Source: Azolla caroliniana (lineage: Eukaryota; Polypodiophyta). Taken from it: DNA of 64,000 nucleotides. Location of the stretch: assembly GCA_043228905.1 (NCBI GenBank), contig JBHGNT010000008.1, forward strand, positions 9,982,001-10,046,000. Direction: 5' to 3'. The notes under the pieces were generated by a model. That model had not been told where the DNA came from. It saw only the letters and a list, made by a program, of their open reading frames with translations, and did no database searches. Shown piece after piece: positions 44,895 to 57,783 of the stretch. Both the position numbers and the translations under genes were made by a program. Numbering within the stretch: position 1 is the first letter of the stretch; each line of letters begins with the position of its first letter.

Positions 44895-46558
44895 GCCCCG
44901 GTTGAATGCAACTACTCCACTACCAAGTAGGAACTACTTGCAATCATCCAGTCTTTCTAGCCTTTCCACCCATACCTTCACAGCGGACAAGTTAAGGTTG
45001 AGACTAACCACCAACCCTTGCTTTCTCTTATCCATAGGCCTCACAACCCTAGGCCTACTTTGATAGTGGTGTTGGTGGTGGGTGCAGCAGCACCGACGAT
45101 TTCTGTAGGGAGGAGGACGTTGATAGGGTGAATGGCGATGGGGAAGGTGGTGGCGTTCACGGTTGTGTTGGTAATACCGCTTGTTGCGATGGACGTTGGC
45201 GCTCCAAGATTATCAATTTACCCTCTCCTATCGGAAAGGTGTCACCAATCTAATCATTGACTGTCTCTCTCGTGCAGACTTTCATGTTGTCCAATTTCTC
45301 CCCAAGCCATCCAGTCTTCCACTGCCACTGTCACAACTTGTTTCCCTTCAGCAACACGACCTTGCTGTCTAAGTTAACCCATCAATTGTGCTCCCTCCAA
45401 ACATTTCCCTCAAAACAGTGGTTCATGCTTCACGATAACTTGGTGTTCTTCATTCAAGAGCACCATGAGCCCCTCCTCTACATCCCACGTCCCCTACAAC
45501 AAATGTATCTCCAAATTTTATCACGACCACCCATTGTTAGGTCATCTGGATTTCCACAAGGTTCTCAAAAAATTACACCTAAGGTATTACTGGCCAAACA
45601 TGTGGCACTCTGTCTCTACCTATATCAAACAATGTGATTTGTGTCAACACATCAAACCTATAAGCATGTCCATTGGATTGCTCTAGCCCATCACTATCAC
45701 ATCCCCTTTTGAGCTCGTCGGATGGGATTTCATGGGACCTTTTCCCGAAACCCGCAATGGCAACAAGTATATCTTTGTCATAACCAAATACCTCACAAGA
45801 TGGGCCAAAACTGTCGCTATCCTTGACATCATTGCGCCTACAATCGCATCCCAACTTTTACACTTGAGGTAGTTTTCCAACATGGTTGCCCCCTCCAACT
45901 ATTATATGATTAGGGCTGCCAGTTCCATGGGGATGTCCCCAATGCCGTTTTAGCTCAACAAGGCGTCATAGAGGTGTTTACAACTCAAATGGCCTCACTG
46001 AATGCCTCAACAAGACCCTCAAGCGGGAGATCTCCACTTATATTGATCCCTAACATGAAACCTAGGATTAAATCTTGCATTTTCGTCACCCACGCCTACA
46101 ACACGTCCGTAAAAGCATCAACAAGGATCAACCCTTTTCAGGCACTCTATGGGAGCGACCCTCATCTCCCACCAGAGTCGTCCATTACTGTCCATTCTAG
46201 ACCTGCCAACATGGTGGTGCCACTTGGGTGCTCTATCTCCAACATATGCTCCCACTACTTCGACAATCTAGCTGTAGAAACCGGGCAATCACACAACAAC
46301 ACTAGAAAGTGGCACTACTACGTAGGTCGAATTACCCCAACTTATTTTGAGGGAAACAAAGTCCTTATTTACTTCCTGGTTCGGCAACACGACCATAACG
46401 AATCCCTCATGCACCGATGGATCGACCCGTTCACTATAGTTCGCGCCATCAAATCCATTACTTACTTGCTCCAACGCGATTCCAACGGGCGAGTCACCTC
46501 CACCCATATGTTGGCATGCCTCCTTTCCCTGTGTCATAAAACTCCTTGTTTCTCTTAA
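44895..46558 (+). mobile_element. Ty3/gypsy pol remnant: RNase H end and integrase
   Basis: RNase H traces (ECNYSTTK*ELLAIIQSF at about 44907, LQDYQFTLSYRKGVTNLI at 45208) are followed by an HHCC integrase zinc region (YHDHPLLGHLDFHK, CDLCQHIKP). Next come the core start (FELVGWDFMGPFPE) and later segments (NGLTECLNKTLKREI, NPFQALYGSDPHLPPESS). Many stops. An unrelated stretch of about 130 bases interrupts RNase H near 45060-45185. No LTR was seen. Confidence 0.8.
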
Positions 46559-47844
46559 GGGGGAAATATGGTGTCCCTTTGGTGCAAGTACATGCCTTCA
46601 TGTTGTGGTGTACATCTGTTCCTTTGTGCCACCCTTTTAGTATGCATGTAGCCAACCCAACCCAAATGGGTACCTATGTATCAACTATAATTTGAGCAAG
46701 AAGTAAGAAGCAAGGCAAGCTAGTTTGGATTCTCTTTATGTGCATTTCATAGCATTTTGGTAAAAAAAAAGAAAAAGAAAAAGAAAAGACTTATTGTATA
46801 ATTTTTTTTTATTTTCAAAGAGAAATGTCTTCTCATAAAAAGTTTCTGAATATAGGCATGAAACAAGTTCTTGTTTATAAATCCTTTTCTTGTACAATTT
46901 TTTATAATTTATTTCAAGTGGGAAATGACTTCTCATCTGATTTTTTAAAATTTCGGGTAAGAAATGACTACTTGTTTATAATGACCTTCAAACTGTTTTT
47001 ATTTCGGGCAAGGAATGACTTCTCGTCCAAGTGTTAAAATCAAGAAATAGGTGAGGGAATAAAAAGTTTGTCAATTTATCTTAACTCTTTGAGAATTTAT
47101 GACTCCCTTAAGACCTCTGTTGTGTAGGAATAAAACGCTATAACTTAAATGACATGAAATAATTATTAACTACATAAAAGAAAAGAAGAAGCGTTAAAAA
47201 GCCTAAACTCCTCGGTTTAGTCTCTTGTTCGTCTCATTGGGATACCCTCATTGTGTTTCTTTTACGTGGCTAGTTTCACCTTTGACATATGATGCTTGAT
47301 TCCTCGGGAGATTGCGGCAAGCTCATCGCTAACTTCCAATCATGATTTAGGGTTAACGTAAGCGTTATTAAATCTTGACCATCAGTGGAAGTGAAGAGAG
47401 GCGGGCATGTCGATATCTGAGTTGATTCAAAGAAAGGGTAGTTGTTTAGCAATGGAACTTGGGGTTGGGAACTTGCATGGGAACTTGCATGCGATCCTTC
47501 GAACCTCTACCAAGAAGAGAAGCATTGTTGGTTGCCCTTACACCCTATGGGTAGTATAGCAGGGGCATGATGATTACAAAACCATACGACTAGTGATGGT
47601 GTGTTGTTGCCTATGAGAGGGGAGAAATGTGCGCGCACTTTTGCAATCGTGCAACGACCCTTTGTCTGTTTGATTATGATATGTATGAATGTTTGTCTGT
47701 ATAGGTGACCGTGCAACAACCCTCGGTTTGTCTAAATGTCTGTGTGATATGTATGTATGAATGTTTGTAAGTTTGATTGTATAGCCAACCGTCGGTCTGG
47801 AAAATGGGTGAGACATTTTTGAGGAGTCAGCAACCGAAGCGCGT

Positions 47845-47899
<55 letters not shown>

Positions 47900-48200
47900 A
47901 TCCATCCCATCCCATCCCATCCTCCTTGTCTTTTGAAAAGAATTTATTGATCGTTCAGACACAATACATATGTATGTATATGCCTTTGGCTTTTGTTTCT
48001 CTGTCATTGTTTCCTCGTGTTTGTAGAAAGAAAGATCTGCGATGAAATAATGAATGAATGAATGATGTGCACGTGTTAAAAACATCTGCCGCTCACCACG
48101 ACCCATTTCTCCGTTCTCCCTCCCCACTGAAATTGATTCAGCTTTTCTCTCCTACCTCCTCTCTTCACTGCACTTTCTTCATCGCGCTCAGCCCTTCATC
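46559..48200. promoter_or_regulatory. Region upstream of chorismate synthase, with repeats
   Basis: No gene before the chorismate synthase start. It holds GAAATGACTTCTC-type repeats at 46820-47030, a roughly 75-bp duplicated block at 47640-47790 (CGTGCAACGACCCT / CGTGCAACAACCCT), an AC microsatellite at 47848-47895 and a CATCC run. The last 80 bases are CT-rich, as is common in plant 5' leaders. No TATA box could be fixed. Confidence 0.45.
47848..47895. repeat. AC dinucleotide microsatellite, about 24 units
   Basis: A pure AC tract about 300 bases upstream of the chorismate synthase start codon. Confidence 0.95.
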
Positions 48201-51200
48201 ATGAATATGAGCTTGGCTAGAGTCTCTGAGAAATCTGGCCTTTTGGATGGGTCTGGCCTTCGATCCGGAGAGTCGGATCTCAGAAGGCTCCTTGCAGTTC
48301 ACCATCTCCCTCATTTATCTCACAACAGAAGCAGAAGCAACCGATTAGGTTTGGGTTCAAGTTTTTTTATTTGCCTTTAATGGAGAATTTCTTCTCACAT
48401 TTTGGTCTTATAGCTGAATTTGGAGGGCTAGAACTGCCTTTGATTCCGAAAATCATGTGTCATTTTTGGCCTTTGTAATTTGACTTAAAAAGGCTAGAAC
48501 TCCATTTCGTTCACGTTATGATCTTCAGTTCACGACAAAAAATCCACACTCTAATTCTATGGAAGTTATGTTTTCAAATTATGGTCTTATAGTTGATTGA
48601 ATTTAGAGAGTTAGAACTGCCTCCTATTCTGCAAACGAAATCTATTAGTGTCTCTATAGTTGAATTTAGCTGGTTAGAACTGATTTAAATTCAAAAAATA
48701 TGTATAGCCTTATTTCTGAATTTAGAGGGGTTAGAGCTACAGATTATGTCGAAATTGTTGGTTGATTGGTACTATGTGCCTTGAATATATAGGTTTTGTT
48801 GGTTGATTGGTGATTTGAACGTAGAGCTTTTGTTGGCTGATTTGTGCTTGAATATAATCATATTGGTTGTTGATGGGTTTTTCTCTTTTAATGTTGCCAT
48901 ATTTAGGTTTTTTTTTGTTGATCTAACTACAAATTCAAGATTTTCATTTTGTGATCTTAATTCAAGATTTGATTTTCCATAGCATCACTTAATTGAGAGC
49001 TTAGAATGTATCGTTTTACATTAGGCATTGAAGGGCCTTGGTTTCTTTCGTCCAGTCCTTGATTTTGTGTGGTTCTGCTAGGGCACTCGTTGAGAGTGTG
49101 GAACATGGATTCCCAGAGAGGGATGAAAGATGAAACATGCATTTTCATGTCTTGAAGAGGCCAAAAAATGACCAATGAGAACAGAAGAGGTTAAAAATGA
49201 ATTTGCTATCTCATCTACAACGACAATGAACAAAATGAAACGAGTAAACTATGTAAAGTATACCTACTAAATTTATTTAGACAAGTACAAAAGATAACTA
49301 CAGCAATTCTTATCAACTCAATGACATGGAAACCGTAATCTTCAAGACTTCGCTTCCATGTAGGATCAACACAGTAGCATTTACAGTTCCCCTTCTGTGG
49401 TTCCGTATGCATATCTCCATTCATGCTGATTAGAGGCCTTATTTAGGATAAACTTCTCAGTCTTATCATACTGTATAGTTAAGCAACTTAGTCTGATCTA
49501 TGAAGTCAATGCATAAATATTTAAAACTCTGCAATGATTTGTCACACTGAGATTCAAGTTTGGTTCTGTGATATTTTGTTCTGCAGAGGTTTATGCTGGT
49601 GTTGGCAACACATTTGGGAACTTATTTCGGGTAACAACGTTCGGTGAGTCTCATGGTGGTGGTGTTGGATGTGTTATTGATGGGGTTCCACCAAGGCTAC
49701 CCCTTACTGAAGCGGATATGCAATTTGAACTCGATAGGAGGTTTGTATCCCTCTGACTCCACACAACAAAAAGAAAAATACAGAAAAGATCTAAAGAAAG
49801 GCAAGGCTTTTTGGGAAGGTTTACTTATACTAATGACCATTCATGGTTTATTACACCATTTCATTCGACATCAGATTACATCTAGAAATTTTCTGTGAAT
49901 GAATAGGTGTTGATGATGTATGCGAGTGCATGTTGTATCTTAGACAGTAGGTTGTCGTCCTCTCTTCTAGTAATAGGATTGAATACTGATACAATGTAAA
50001 TACCAAAGGCAATGCGTGTTTAACATTCTGTGTTGTGAAGAATTTCATGTGGGTTACGGTTAGGAATAGGCCCATTTCAAAGCGTGAATGTATATTGTGT
50101 TCATAGGGTTTAAAGTGGCCATAGTGCTTTCTTGGAAATACTGGCCTAGGAAAGGAAACCACAATCACATATTTCAGACTTCTACCTGGAATATATATCT
50201 ACCTACGGCTACATAGGTTACATTTTTAAGATGGCTGAGGAGAGATTATACTAGCATCTATAATGAGGTCAAAGTAGTCACTGGTGTGTGAAATCCAAAA
50301 CAGTTACCCACGATCTCTTATGATATCTTATCTGTATGAAATAGAGAGAAAGCTTTTGTGAATATCGTCCTTAATCAGCATTTGTAGAATGATGATTATC
50401 TCCTTCCTCATCCAAAATTTCTGGTTGCCTATATCCAAATGAGTAATGGGTAATGGTTGCCTATATTCGAATAAACAGGGCAAGTTGATCTTTCAGATAT
50501 AAAATATTCTCCCTATGAAGCCATTTCTTACTCCCTGTGCATGGAGTTTGCAGAGATAATATAGCTGTATCTGTGATTACGTGGACAACGAAGTTTGCAC
50601 ATCATCTTTTTGTGCGGCTAATGTAAATATCTCTATCCGTGACTTTCCAGACTTAGTAGATATGGTCATCAGCTTTATGAATGAAGGCTTCTAAAATGTA
50701 GACGGTGACACTACCACATCCAACTCCAATGTCCAAAACCCAATTAGTTCTTCTAGATGAAGAGGGTATTATACTAATGTCTTGCTGGAATGGCGCATCA
50801 TGCAGAGGACACATTATGTGTGCACAGACATTTTGCAGTCTCCATCCAAGTTGATGCAAAGAGTTATAAAGCTGGCCAAGTTGTTATTCTGGATGCTGGA
50901 TAAAAGGTGTGTCCATTAGCTCCGTCCTACTAGGAAACTGTTCTCATCAGTCAGATGTGATCTCTGACAAAACTATGTTTCCAATTATCTCCCTAGAAGT
51001 CTTGGAAAATCTCCTCTTAAGTGAATGATGATTTTTGAAATCTCTTTCAAGCACATGACCATTTTGGAAATCGTGTGGCCAGACTCTGGTCTTAATTATG
51101 GATTGATTATCACTTTCGATAGGATATATAGTACCCTCCTGGCCTGTTTATGGATAGATTGTGCTGATTAGTAATTTTCTTATGATCATAGTTTGTGGTT

Positions 51201-54200
51201 CTGATTGCTGAAGCACTTATATGCGTAGTAGTGGGAAATGACCATGTAATGAACAACCATGGGCACAGTTCTTTATGGGCATCATATGCCGGGAAATAAA
51301 TGGCCTTGTCAAGAACATAGGGTTCTTGTATGGTGAAAGTCTATGGCCGGGTGTATATAATGTGCAGAATATGTTCAACAGGTTCATACCCTAGGTTTAG
51401 ACAAAAAAATATCTAGGATCTATATCATAGGGAATGTTTGGAATCTAAGACCACCTTTTACTTAAGCATCAGTTTTAGCTCATGAAAATGGTGTGACCTG
51501 TTGCAGGAGGCCAGGTCAGAGCCGCATTACAACACCTCGAAAAGAGTCAGATACTTGCTCCATTCTCTCTGGAGTTTCTGAAGGTTAGTTTCCAAGCATT
51601 ATAAGGAGGGTCTGTGCTTAACAGCCTGTTATCAAGCATGTTAAGAAGTTTTGAACACATTGCACAGGTGTGACCTTAGGAACTCCTATTGCTGTCCTTG
51701 TACCAAACACAGATCAGAGGGGAGGGGTGAGTTTTTCTACAAACCTCTAAAAAAGCAAATGTTAGAGATGTGATCTTTAAATATTTTTATGTGTTTCAGG
51801 ATTACAAAGAGATGTCCCTTGCATACAGACCATCACATGCGGATGCCACCTATGACTTCAAATACGGAGTTCGAGCTGTTCAGGTACTGTATGGCATCCA
51901 GTTAAAGTGCTCAAAGCTTCACCGTATAGCTGATTGTTAATGTGCTTCTAATACATCTGTTATTGGATCAATAGGGTGGTGGTAGATCTTCTGCAAGAGA
52001 AACGATAGGAAGGGTGGCAGCTGGAGCTGTTGCGAAGAAAATATTACAAAAGAAAGCTGGAACAGAGGTAAGTTCTATCTTAACATATTTATGCTGATAC
52101 AATTTCATTTCTTGAGTTGTTTTAAATAATCTTTTGTTGTTCTTCAGGTTCTTGCCTTTGTGTCAAGAGTCCATGATGTAGAGCTTCCTGATGGAAGAAT
52201 AGATCTTGATAAAGTGTCCATGGAGGAGGTATAACTTTCATTGACATGCTAGAATTATTACAGGGATATAGATCATCTTGAATTGAGAATTCACTTTGGG
52301 GGGATTGCTGGACTTTGGACTATAGATTGAGGCCAACATTGTTAGGTGTCCAGATCCTGTCGTAGCTGAGAAAATGATCGAGGCCATTGACAAAGTTCGT
52401 ATAAAAGGGGACTCTGTAGGTGGTGTCGTGACTTGTATTGCTCGGAATGTCCCTCGGGTACATCTTTCAACTGATTGTCGAGTTGTTTCTCCTTGTTTTT
52501 TATGTTGGCCTTGTTTCAAGTCCTAATCAGTATGAACACACTTGGAAATATTATTTTTACTATGTAGGGTTTGGGGTCTCCTGTATTTGACAAACTAGAA
52601 GCTGAGTTGGCAAAGGCCTTGATGTCATTGCCTGCAACCAAGGGATTTGAAGTGGGCAGTGGATTTGCTGGTAATTTTCTCACGAGTACTATACATTGCA
52701 AGCAATCGTGTATAACATGGCCATACAATCTGTAGTTTAAATAAATTAATTGAATTACAGTTGGAAGGAAATTTTGTTCCAAAAGAACCATTTTTCTGAG
52801 TTCTTCTAATCCTTTTTCTCAAGCTTGTGCAATATGTTCTGACTTCTTTATTATATGTTCACTGTTGATGCTCCTTTTTGTCTCAAATTTGAGTATTATA
52901 AAAGGTTTATGTGTTTTCTAATGTGGATCTAGTTTCCTGGATCTTTCCATTCTTCTTCAACTATTCTCAAGTGAAGTTACTATTGCTTGGATGTTTGGCA
53001 GGGTCAATGCTGAAAGGAAGTGAGCATAATGACGAATTTTTCATCGATGCTGCTGGGAATGTACGGACCCGTACCAATCGCTCTGGTGGTATCCAGGTGA
53101 AACTCCTGCGATTTAGTCTTATCATTTTTTTGGTGTGTTTGCTGATTTTACAAGAAAAAAATCCTGATCTTATGCACCTGTTTCCTTAATAATTTTATTT
53201 TTTTAGGGTGGCATTTCAAATGGAGAGACTATAGTGATGAGGCTCGCCTTCAAGCCTACATCTACCATTACCGTAAGTTTGTTTTATATATCATGGGACA
53301 AATAAAATCCTATTACTATAAAAATTATTGTGTTAGATATCCAGAGGCATGGTTTTTCTTCATTTTGCCAGGTGTCCCAGAAGACCGTCACTAGAGATAA
53401 ACATGAGACAGATTTACGAGCTCGAGGCAGGCACGATCCTTGTGTTGTCCCTCGAGGTTATATTTTAATTCTTCTTTTTGCATTTGATTTTTTGTTTACA
53501 GGGTTTTAAGAGACCCAAGCTTTCTTTACACCAAATATGCTCATACATGAGTAGGTGATTATGTTGCAATTGGTTCTCTATCTTTCATGTTTTGGGGTTT
53601 AAGATGGCCCAATAAAAAAATGCTTAAATATCGTTGATGTTTTTTCAAACAAATTCCACACTTCATGCTGTAGGGTTTAAGATGCTGTTTGCATTGTTTA
53701 CACCAAAGATTCTCGGACATTCTTTACTGATTTTTTCTAATTCTGTTTGACATTTCACATTTTAAATTTTAAGATGCCCCTCAAATTCTTGCATCAAAGG
53801 TTCTCATATCCTTAGTTAAATTCTCCTATTTGGTTGTTAATTTCATGTTTGTATGTCTTTGTGATATATTTGCATTTAGATCTACATGTCATGTTTTCGG
53901 GTCTGGATACCCCAAGCTTTCTATACAGCGAAGATGGTCCTAAGTGATTTTTCCAGTCAGATTCTGCATTTCATGTTCTAGACTTTAGATGCACCATGCA
54001 CTCTTTACAACAAATATGCTCATATGTTCTTACCATATTTTTTTAAATTTGATTTCAAATTCTGTGCTTTACTGCTTAGGCTCCACTGTCCAAATCATCT
54101 TCACAGTAATTTGCACACATATCTTTAGTAATCTGTTATTTCTTCTTCAGCTGTTCCAATGGTTGAAGCTATGGTAGCGTTGGTATTAGTGGACCAATTG

Positions 54201-54293
54201 TTGCAACAATATTCGCAATGCCAACTCTTTCCTGTTGATCCGGTACTCCAAGCTCCATCACTCAGAAAGGAGCCCGAGCATACTCCAGTATGA
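48201..54293 (+). CDS. CS: Chorismate synthase, complete, 13 exons, 439 aa
   Basis: Exons 48201-48348, 49587-49740, 51507-51583, 51668-51726, 51800-51883, 51975-52067, 52148-52228, 52326-52457, 52568-52670, 53002-53096, 53207-53272, 53372-53456 and 54151-54293. All have GT..AG borders and one unbroken phase. Converts EPSP to chorismate, the last shikimate-pathway step, with reduced FMN. The first ~50 residues are rich in Arg, Ser and Leu, as expected of a plastid transit peptide. The mature part starts [20 protein letters not shown]. Family signatures are present: [100 protein letters not shown] and [19 protein letters not shown]. Length equals that of known plant enzymes. The donors of exons 1 and 2 are the weak GTTTG. 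The stop TGA is at 54291. Confidence 0.96.
50653..50859 (-). pseudogene. Possible methyltransferase fragment in chorismate synthase intron 2
   Basis: A minus-strand frame reads [20 protein letters not shown], which looks like a SAM-binding motif I. Flanking text ([18 protein letters not shown]) is not one I can place. No neighbouring exons were found. Confidence 0.35.
53501..54110. repeat. Decayed minisatellite in chorismate synthase intron 12
   Basis: About seven units of 80-130 bp, each containing a GGGTTTAAGATGCCCC-like block followed by TTTACACCAAATATGCTCAT-like text. They begin near 53501, 53592, 53673, 53766, 53897, 53981 and 54079. Confidence 0.7.
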
Positions 54294-55000
54294 ACAAGTT
54301 TTCTATGTGCATTGCTTATTGCACAAATTAAATGGAGTTACAACGAAGCTGCAAAATTTTATGAGGGCCCACTTGTAGAGTTTTTAGGGCTTTTGGAACT
54401 ACACCACACTGTCATGTGTAGAGGACAAGCACATTCTCATGGCATAGGAAGTTTGCTTTAGTGGTTAAAAGATGTTACATTTATTTGATTGAATAAGAGA
54501 AGATGATTTATGGCCGTCTAATGTGAATGATGTTTATTTTATGTATTTGATATTTTTTCTAAGTTAGAAACTTAAATGTTGTTAATGCGCAATGCATGTA
54601 AAGCAAGGGAAGAGATTCACATATCCTTGTTGAAATGGAATAAGTTCGGACGTGGAAAGCATCTTAACGTCCTTCAATGTAAAGTAACCCTTTTTGAAGA
54701 AAAGAAAAGATGGAATTTCAAAACATTACTCAAATGTAATGTAGGATTGATGATTTTTCTTTCGTGGAATATAACAAAACAAAGTCTAAGGTGATTACGA
54801 GTCATAAACATCTTATCATCAAATTACATGGTAAACTATTTAGGTTAATTTTTGGCAATATACTATATGTTATATTAAATGCCAAAACCATTTTCGATGT
54901 TGATTTGAAATTTTGATTCAAAGAATAAACCTATATTGAAGGTGATAAATGTGCATGTGAATATTTATAGTGATTATTATATGAATTGAGAATTAGGAAG
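54294..55000. other. Downstream of chorismate synthase, no gene recognised
   Basis: Presumed 3' UTR, then AT-rich sequence. An open frame at 54576-54794 has no known motif. Confidence 0.5.
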
Positions 55001-55552
55001 ATGTCACTACAAGTAGCGAAACTAGAAAAATTGGATAAAGATAATTATCCCTCTTGGAAATAAAAAATTATTTACACTTACAAGATCTTTGGGATGTTGT
55101 TGACAAAGGTGACCAAGTTAATGCAAGGCAATGTTAATGTGGAAAAAGCTGTGGGTACAAGTGCTAAACTAATTGAGTTTCTTGAACCAAAGGTTTGATT
55201 AAAGAAAAATTATGATGCTATGTTAATTATTTCTAATGCATTAACTGCATCTATGATTCCACATATTAAAAGATGCACCGTAGTGAAAGATATGTGGGAT
55301 ATGGTTACACAAATAATATTAGCAAGGAAAATGCAACTCAAAACGCAATTGCAACATATAAAAATGGAGTTAGGTATGACTATCTTAGATTATGTTCGAA
55401 AAATAAGAAAAATTGTGGACGAGTTGAAGATAGTTGATTATGTCATTGATGATGATGAATTTATAAGAGTTTGTTTAGAAGGATTCCCAAGGAATTATGA
55501 TGTATTTAAAACTTCTATTTCAATGCTTGGTATTCAATCATTTGATGAGCTC
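55001..55552 (+). pseudogene. AT-rich copia gag remnant
   Basis: Starts MSLQVAKLEKLDKDNYPSWK, then stops. From 55220 it is open with MWDMVTQIILARKMQLKTQL, RKIRKIVDELKIVDYVIDDD and CLEGFPRNYDVFKTSI, a copia UBN2-type Gag. It differs strongly in base composition and sequence from the TGTTGAGA family. It ends abruptly at about 55552, where GC-rich sequence begins. Confidence 0.8.
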
Positions 55553-56006
55553 TGGTATGTTCAGACGGATCGACTAGCCGTCGACATCTTCACGAAGGCC
55601 CTCGAAATCGACAAGTTGCAACATTTCTCGGAGATGCTTGGTCTTTAGCATCTCGACATACCGCACTTGAGGGGGAGAACTAGTACTGGTACGGGGAGAA
55701 CCTAAAAAGCAGGTAAAGGTACCAAACAAAGAGCCGGAGAGGCCAGAGAGAAGGAAACAACCGAGATAGGGGGAGACAAGAAGAAGAAAGAAGTTGAGTC
55801 GATTGAAGAAGTCGGCATATCTGAACAAGTCGAAACAAGCGGTGTCGGCGGCAGAGTCAAGGACAGAGCCAATCAGACGGAGAAGACCAAGACCCAGACG
55901 TGGTCTGATGTTGTGAAGGGCTTGAAGAATGAGGATGAATTGGAGACAACCAATTTAGACAAGAGCTGGAACGAATCGGATTTGCACAAGAGCGCTGAGA
56001 AGTGAG
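55553..56006 (+). pseudogene. Copia RNase H tail plus the conserved extension
   Basis: WYVQTDRLAVDIFTKALEID is the last part of copia RNase H, joined in frame to the gag piece before it. A TAG at 55646 is followed by the polypurine-like CTTGAGGGGGAG (55666-55677), a TAA, then about 105 open codons in the same frame. These include a Lys/Glu-rich start and EDELETTNLDKSWNES, and end at TGA near 56004. The last block matches the extension of the inner element. Confidence 0.7.
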
Positions 56007-56835
56007 GATGGTTATCCTCGAAACAAATGAGGTCGAAACCGCGATGTTTGCAAAAGGGAAAAAAGTCGAATCGGATATTGACTTGTGTCACAAGTGGTTC
56101 AGCCATATCAACTTTCGGAAGCTTTAGGAGATGCAGTCGAAACATGTGGTTTCCGGACTGCCGAAGTTTAGTGTCCAAAAGGGCCAGATTTGTGAAGTTT
56201 ACCAGTTCGGGAAGCAGCATAGGCTTCTATTCCCCAATGAGAAGAATCGGAGCCAAAACCGGCTCGATCTTATCCATTCAGATGTGTGGGGACCGGCACT
56301 GAACGTGAGCATCAAAGGAAGCCGTTACTTTGTAACCTTCATCGATGACTACACTCGGCACACTTGGGTGTGCTTGATTGCGAAGAAAAGCGAAGTCTTC
56401 GCCTACTTCTTGAAGGTGAAGAGCCTTGCCGAACACGAAACCGGTAGAAAGATCAAGTGCCTGAGGTCAGACTAGTTCTCAAGGTATCTACAAAAGGAAG
56501 GAATTCGGTGAGAATTCTCTTGCAAATATACACCAGAGCAAAATGGTGTGGCCGAGCGGAAGAATCAGACAATAGAGGAGGAGTAGAGGAGGAGGCGCTG
56601 GCAATGCTTGAGGCGCTTGAGGAGAAGCGGTCTGGGCAACCGTCTACCTGCAGAATCGGGCATTTGCAAATGGAGGAGTGTCACCACATGAGCTGTATTT
56701 TGGGAAGAAACCGAATCTAGGACACTTGAGGGTGTTTGACAACATTGCCTATGTGCATGTACCGAAGGAGAAACAAAGGAAGCTAGACGCAAAGGCCGAG
56801 AAGTGTATCTTGGTCGGCTACTTGGACGAAGACGG
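56007..56835 (+). pseudogene. Copia pre-integrase and integrase remnant
   Basis: Reads AMFAKGKKVESDIDLCHKW, QICEVYQFGKQHRLLFP, LDLIHSDVWGPALNVSIKGS, FIDDYTRHTWVCLIAKKSE and IKCLRSD, then frameshifted NGVAERKNQTI and LYFGKKPNLGHLRVFDN. The zinc site has lost a Trp, His and Cys. It ends at about 56835 where gypsy sequence of opposite strand starts. The order RNase H, extension, integrase shows two element pieces in tandem. Confidence 0.85.
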
Positions 56836-57783
56836 CATGGTGATGTCCGGGATGCAGTCCCTCAATACCTTGTTCATCGCATTCACCATGTGTGCCACCA
56901 AATTGGTTCCCCCTTGCGGTAGGGTACACATTCGAACTAGGACGAGCGGGGTTCCCATCATCGTGATATCCCTGCTCTCCATGGCTAGTTGGAACTAGTC
57001 GTACCTAGAATACAAGTCTCTGACCGAGAAGATCGACCTTTCGGTGAAGGCCTCCGCGAAATCATCGAAGGTCGATCCTACTCCTGCATTCCGGATTGTC
57101 ACTTTGTTGACGGTTTGTAGGTCCTGTATAAAGCGCAAGGTCCTGTATAAAGCGCAATGTGCCGTTCTTATTCGTTACCGTAAACCACCGATTCGAATAA
57201 GGAGCACTCGACAGCTCGAGGATCCCCATCTCCACCTTCTACTTGAGCAGCTCCATCAACTTCGGGATGTGAGATCTCGCCACCGGAATCGGCTTGAGAT
57301 TCCATGGTACATGTGGTATAGTGAAAATCACCATTGGCTCAACGATTGTCAGGTCGACGCACCTAATCTCCCCGGGTGAGAATGCAAAGGCTTTCCTGTG
57401 CCATTCGAGCATCCTCCGAAACCGGTCCTCCTCCGCCGTTAGTAGGAAGCCACCCCACCGATCTTTAGCTCCCGCAACATCTCGTCAGTGAAACGGTACC
57501 CTATGCCTGCCAGATCTCGTAAACTTGGATCCGTCGTGACCCCTTTCATCTGTTCCCAGCTGTCCTCCTGTAAGGGAGCCGCAACTGGCCTCACCTTCCG
57601 ATCCATAGTCTTGTACTTGGTGTCTAGTCGAGTGGTCCGATCCGACGCGACCATCTTCCCGAAGTCCGCAATGACTTCATTCATCTCGACGAAATTTACC
57701 ATAACAACCCGGTCTTTGCTAAGATCCTCCTTGACTACCCTCTTGACCTCCCCAAGGGTGTCATCAAATGAGACCACCTCCAT
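56836..57783 (-). pseudogene. Pre-RT region and RT start of the unusual gypsy
   Basis: Begins MEVVSFDDTLGEVKRVVKED and GYRFTDEMLRELKIGG, then FAFSPGEI, PMVIFTIPHVPWNLKPIPVA, IPKLMELLK and, in other frames, DFAEAFTERSIFS and a GGTN.VAHM.NAMNKV-like block. In ordinary gypsy RTs the last position reads LKNAPATFQ. A 19-bp direct duplication (GGTCCTGTATAAAGCGCAA at 57120 and 57139) damages the block between. Confidence 0.7.

Noticed and set aside
47574-48127. Minus-strand frames with long CV repeats upstream of chorismate synthase
   Set aside because: Translation of the AC microsatellite. No motif outside it.
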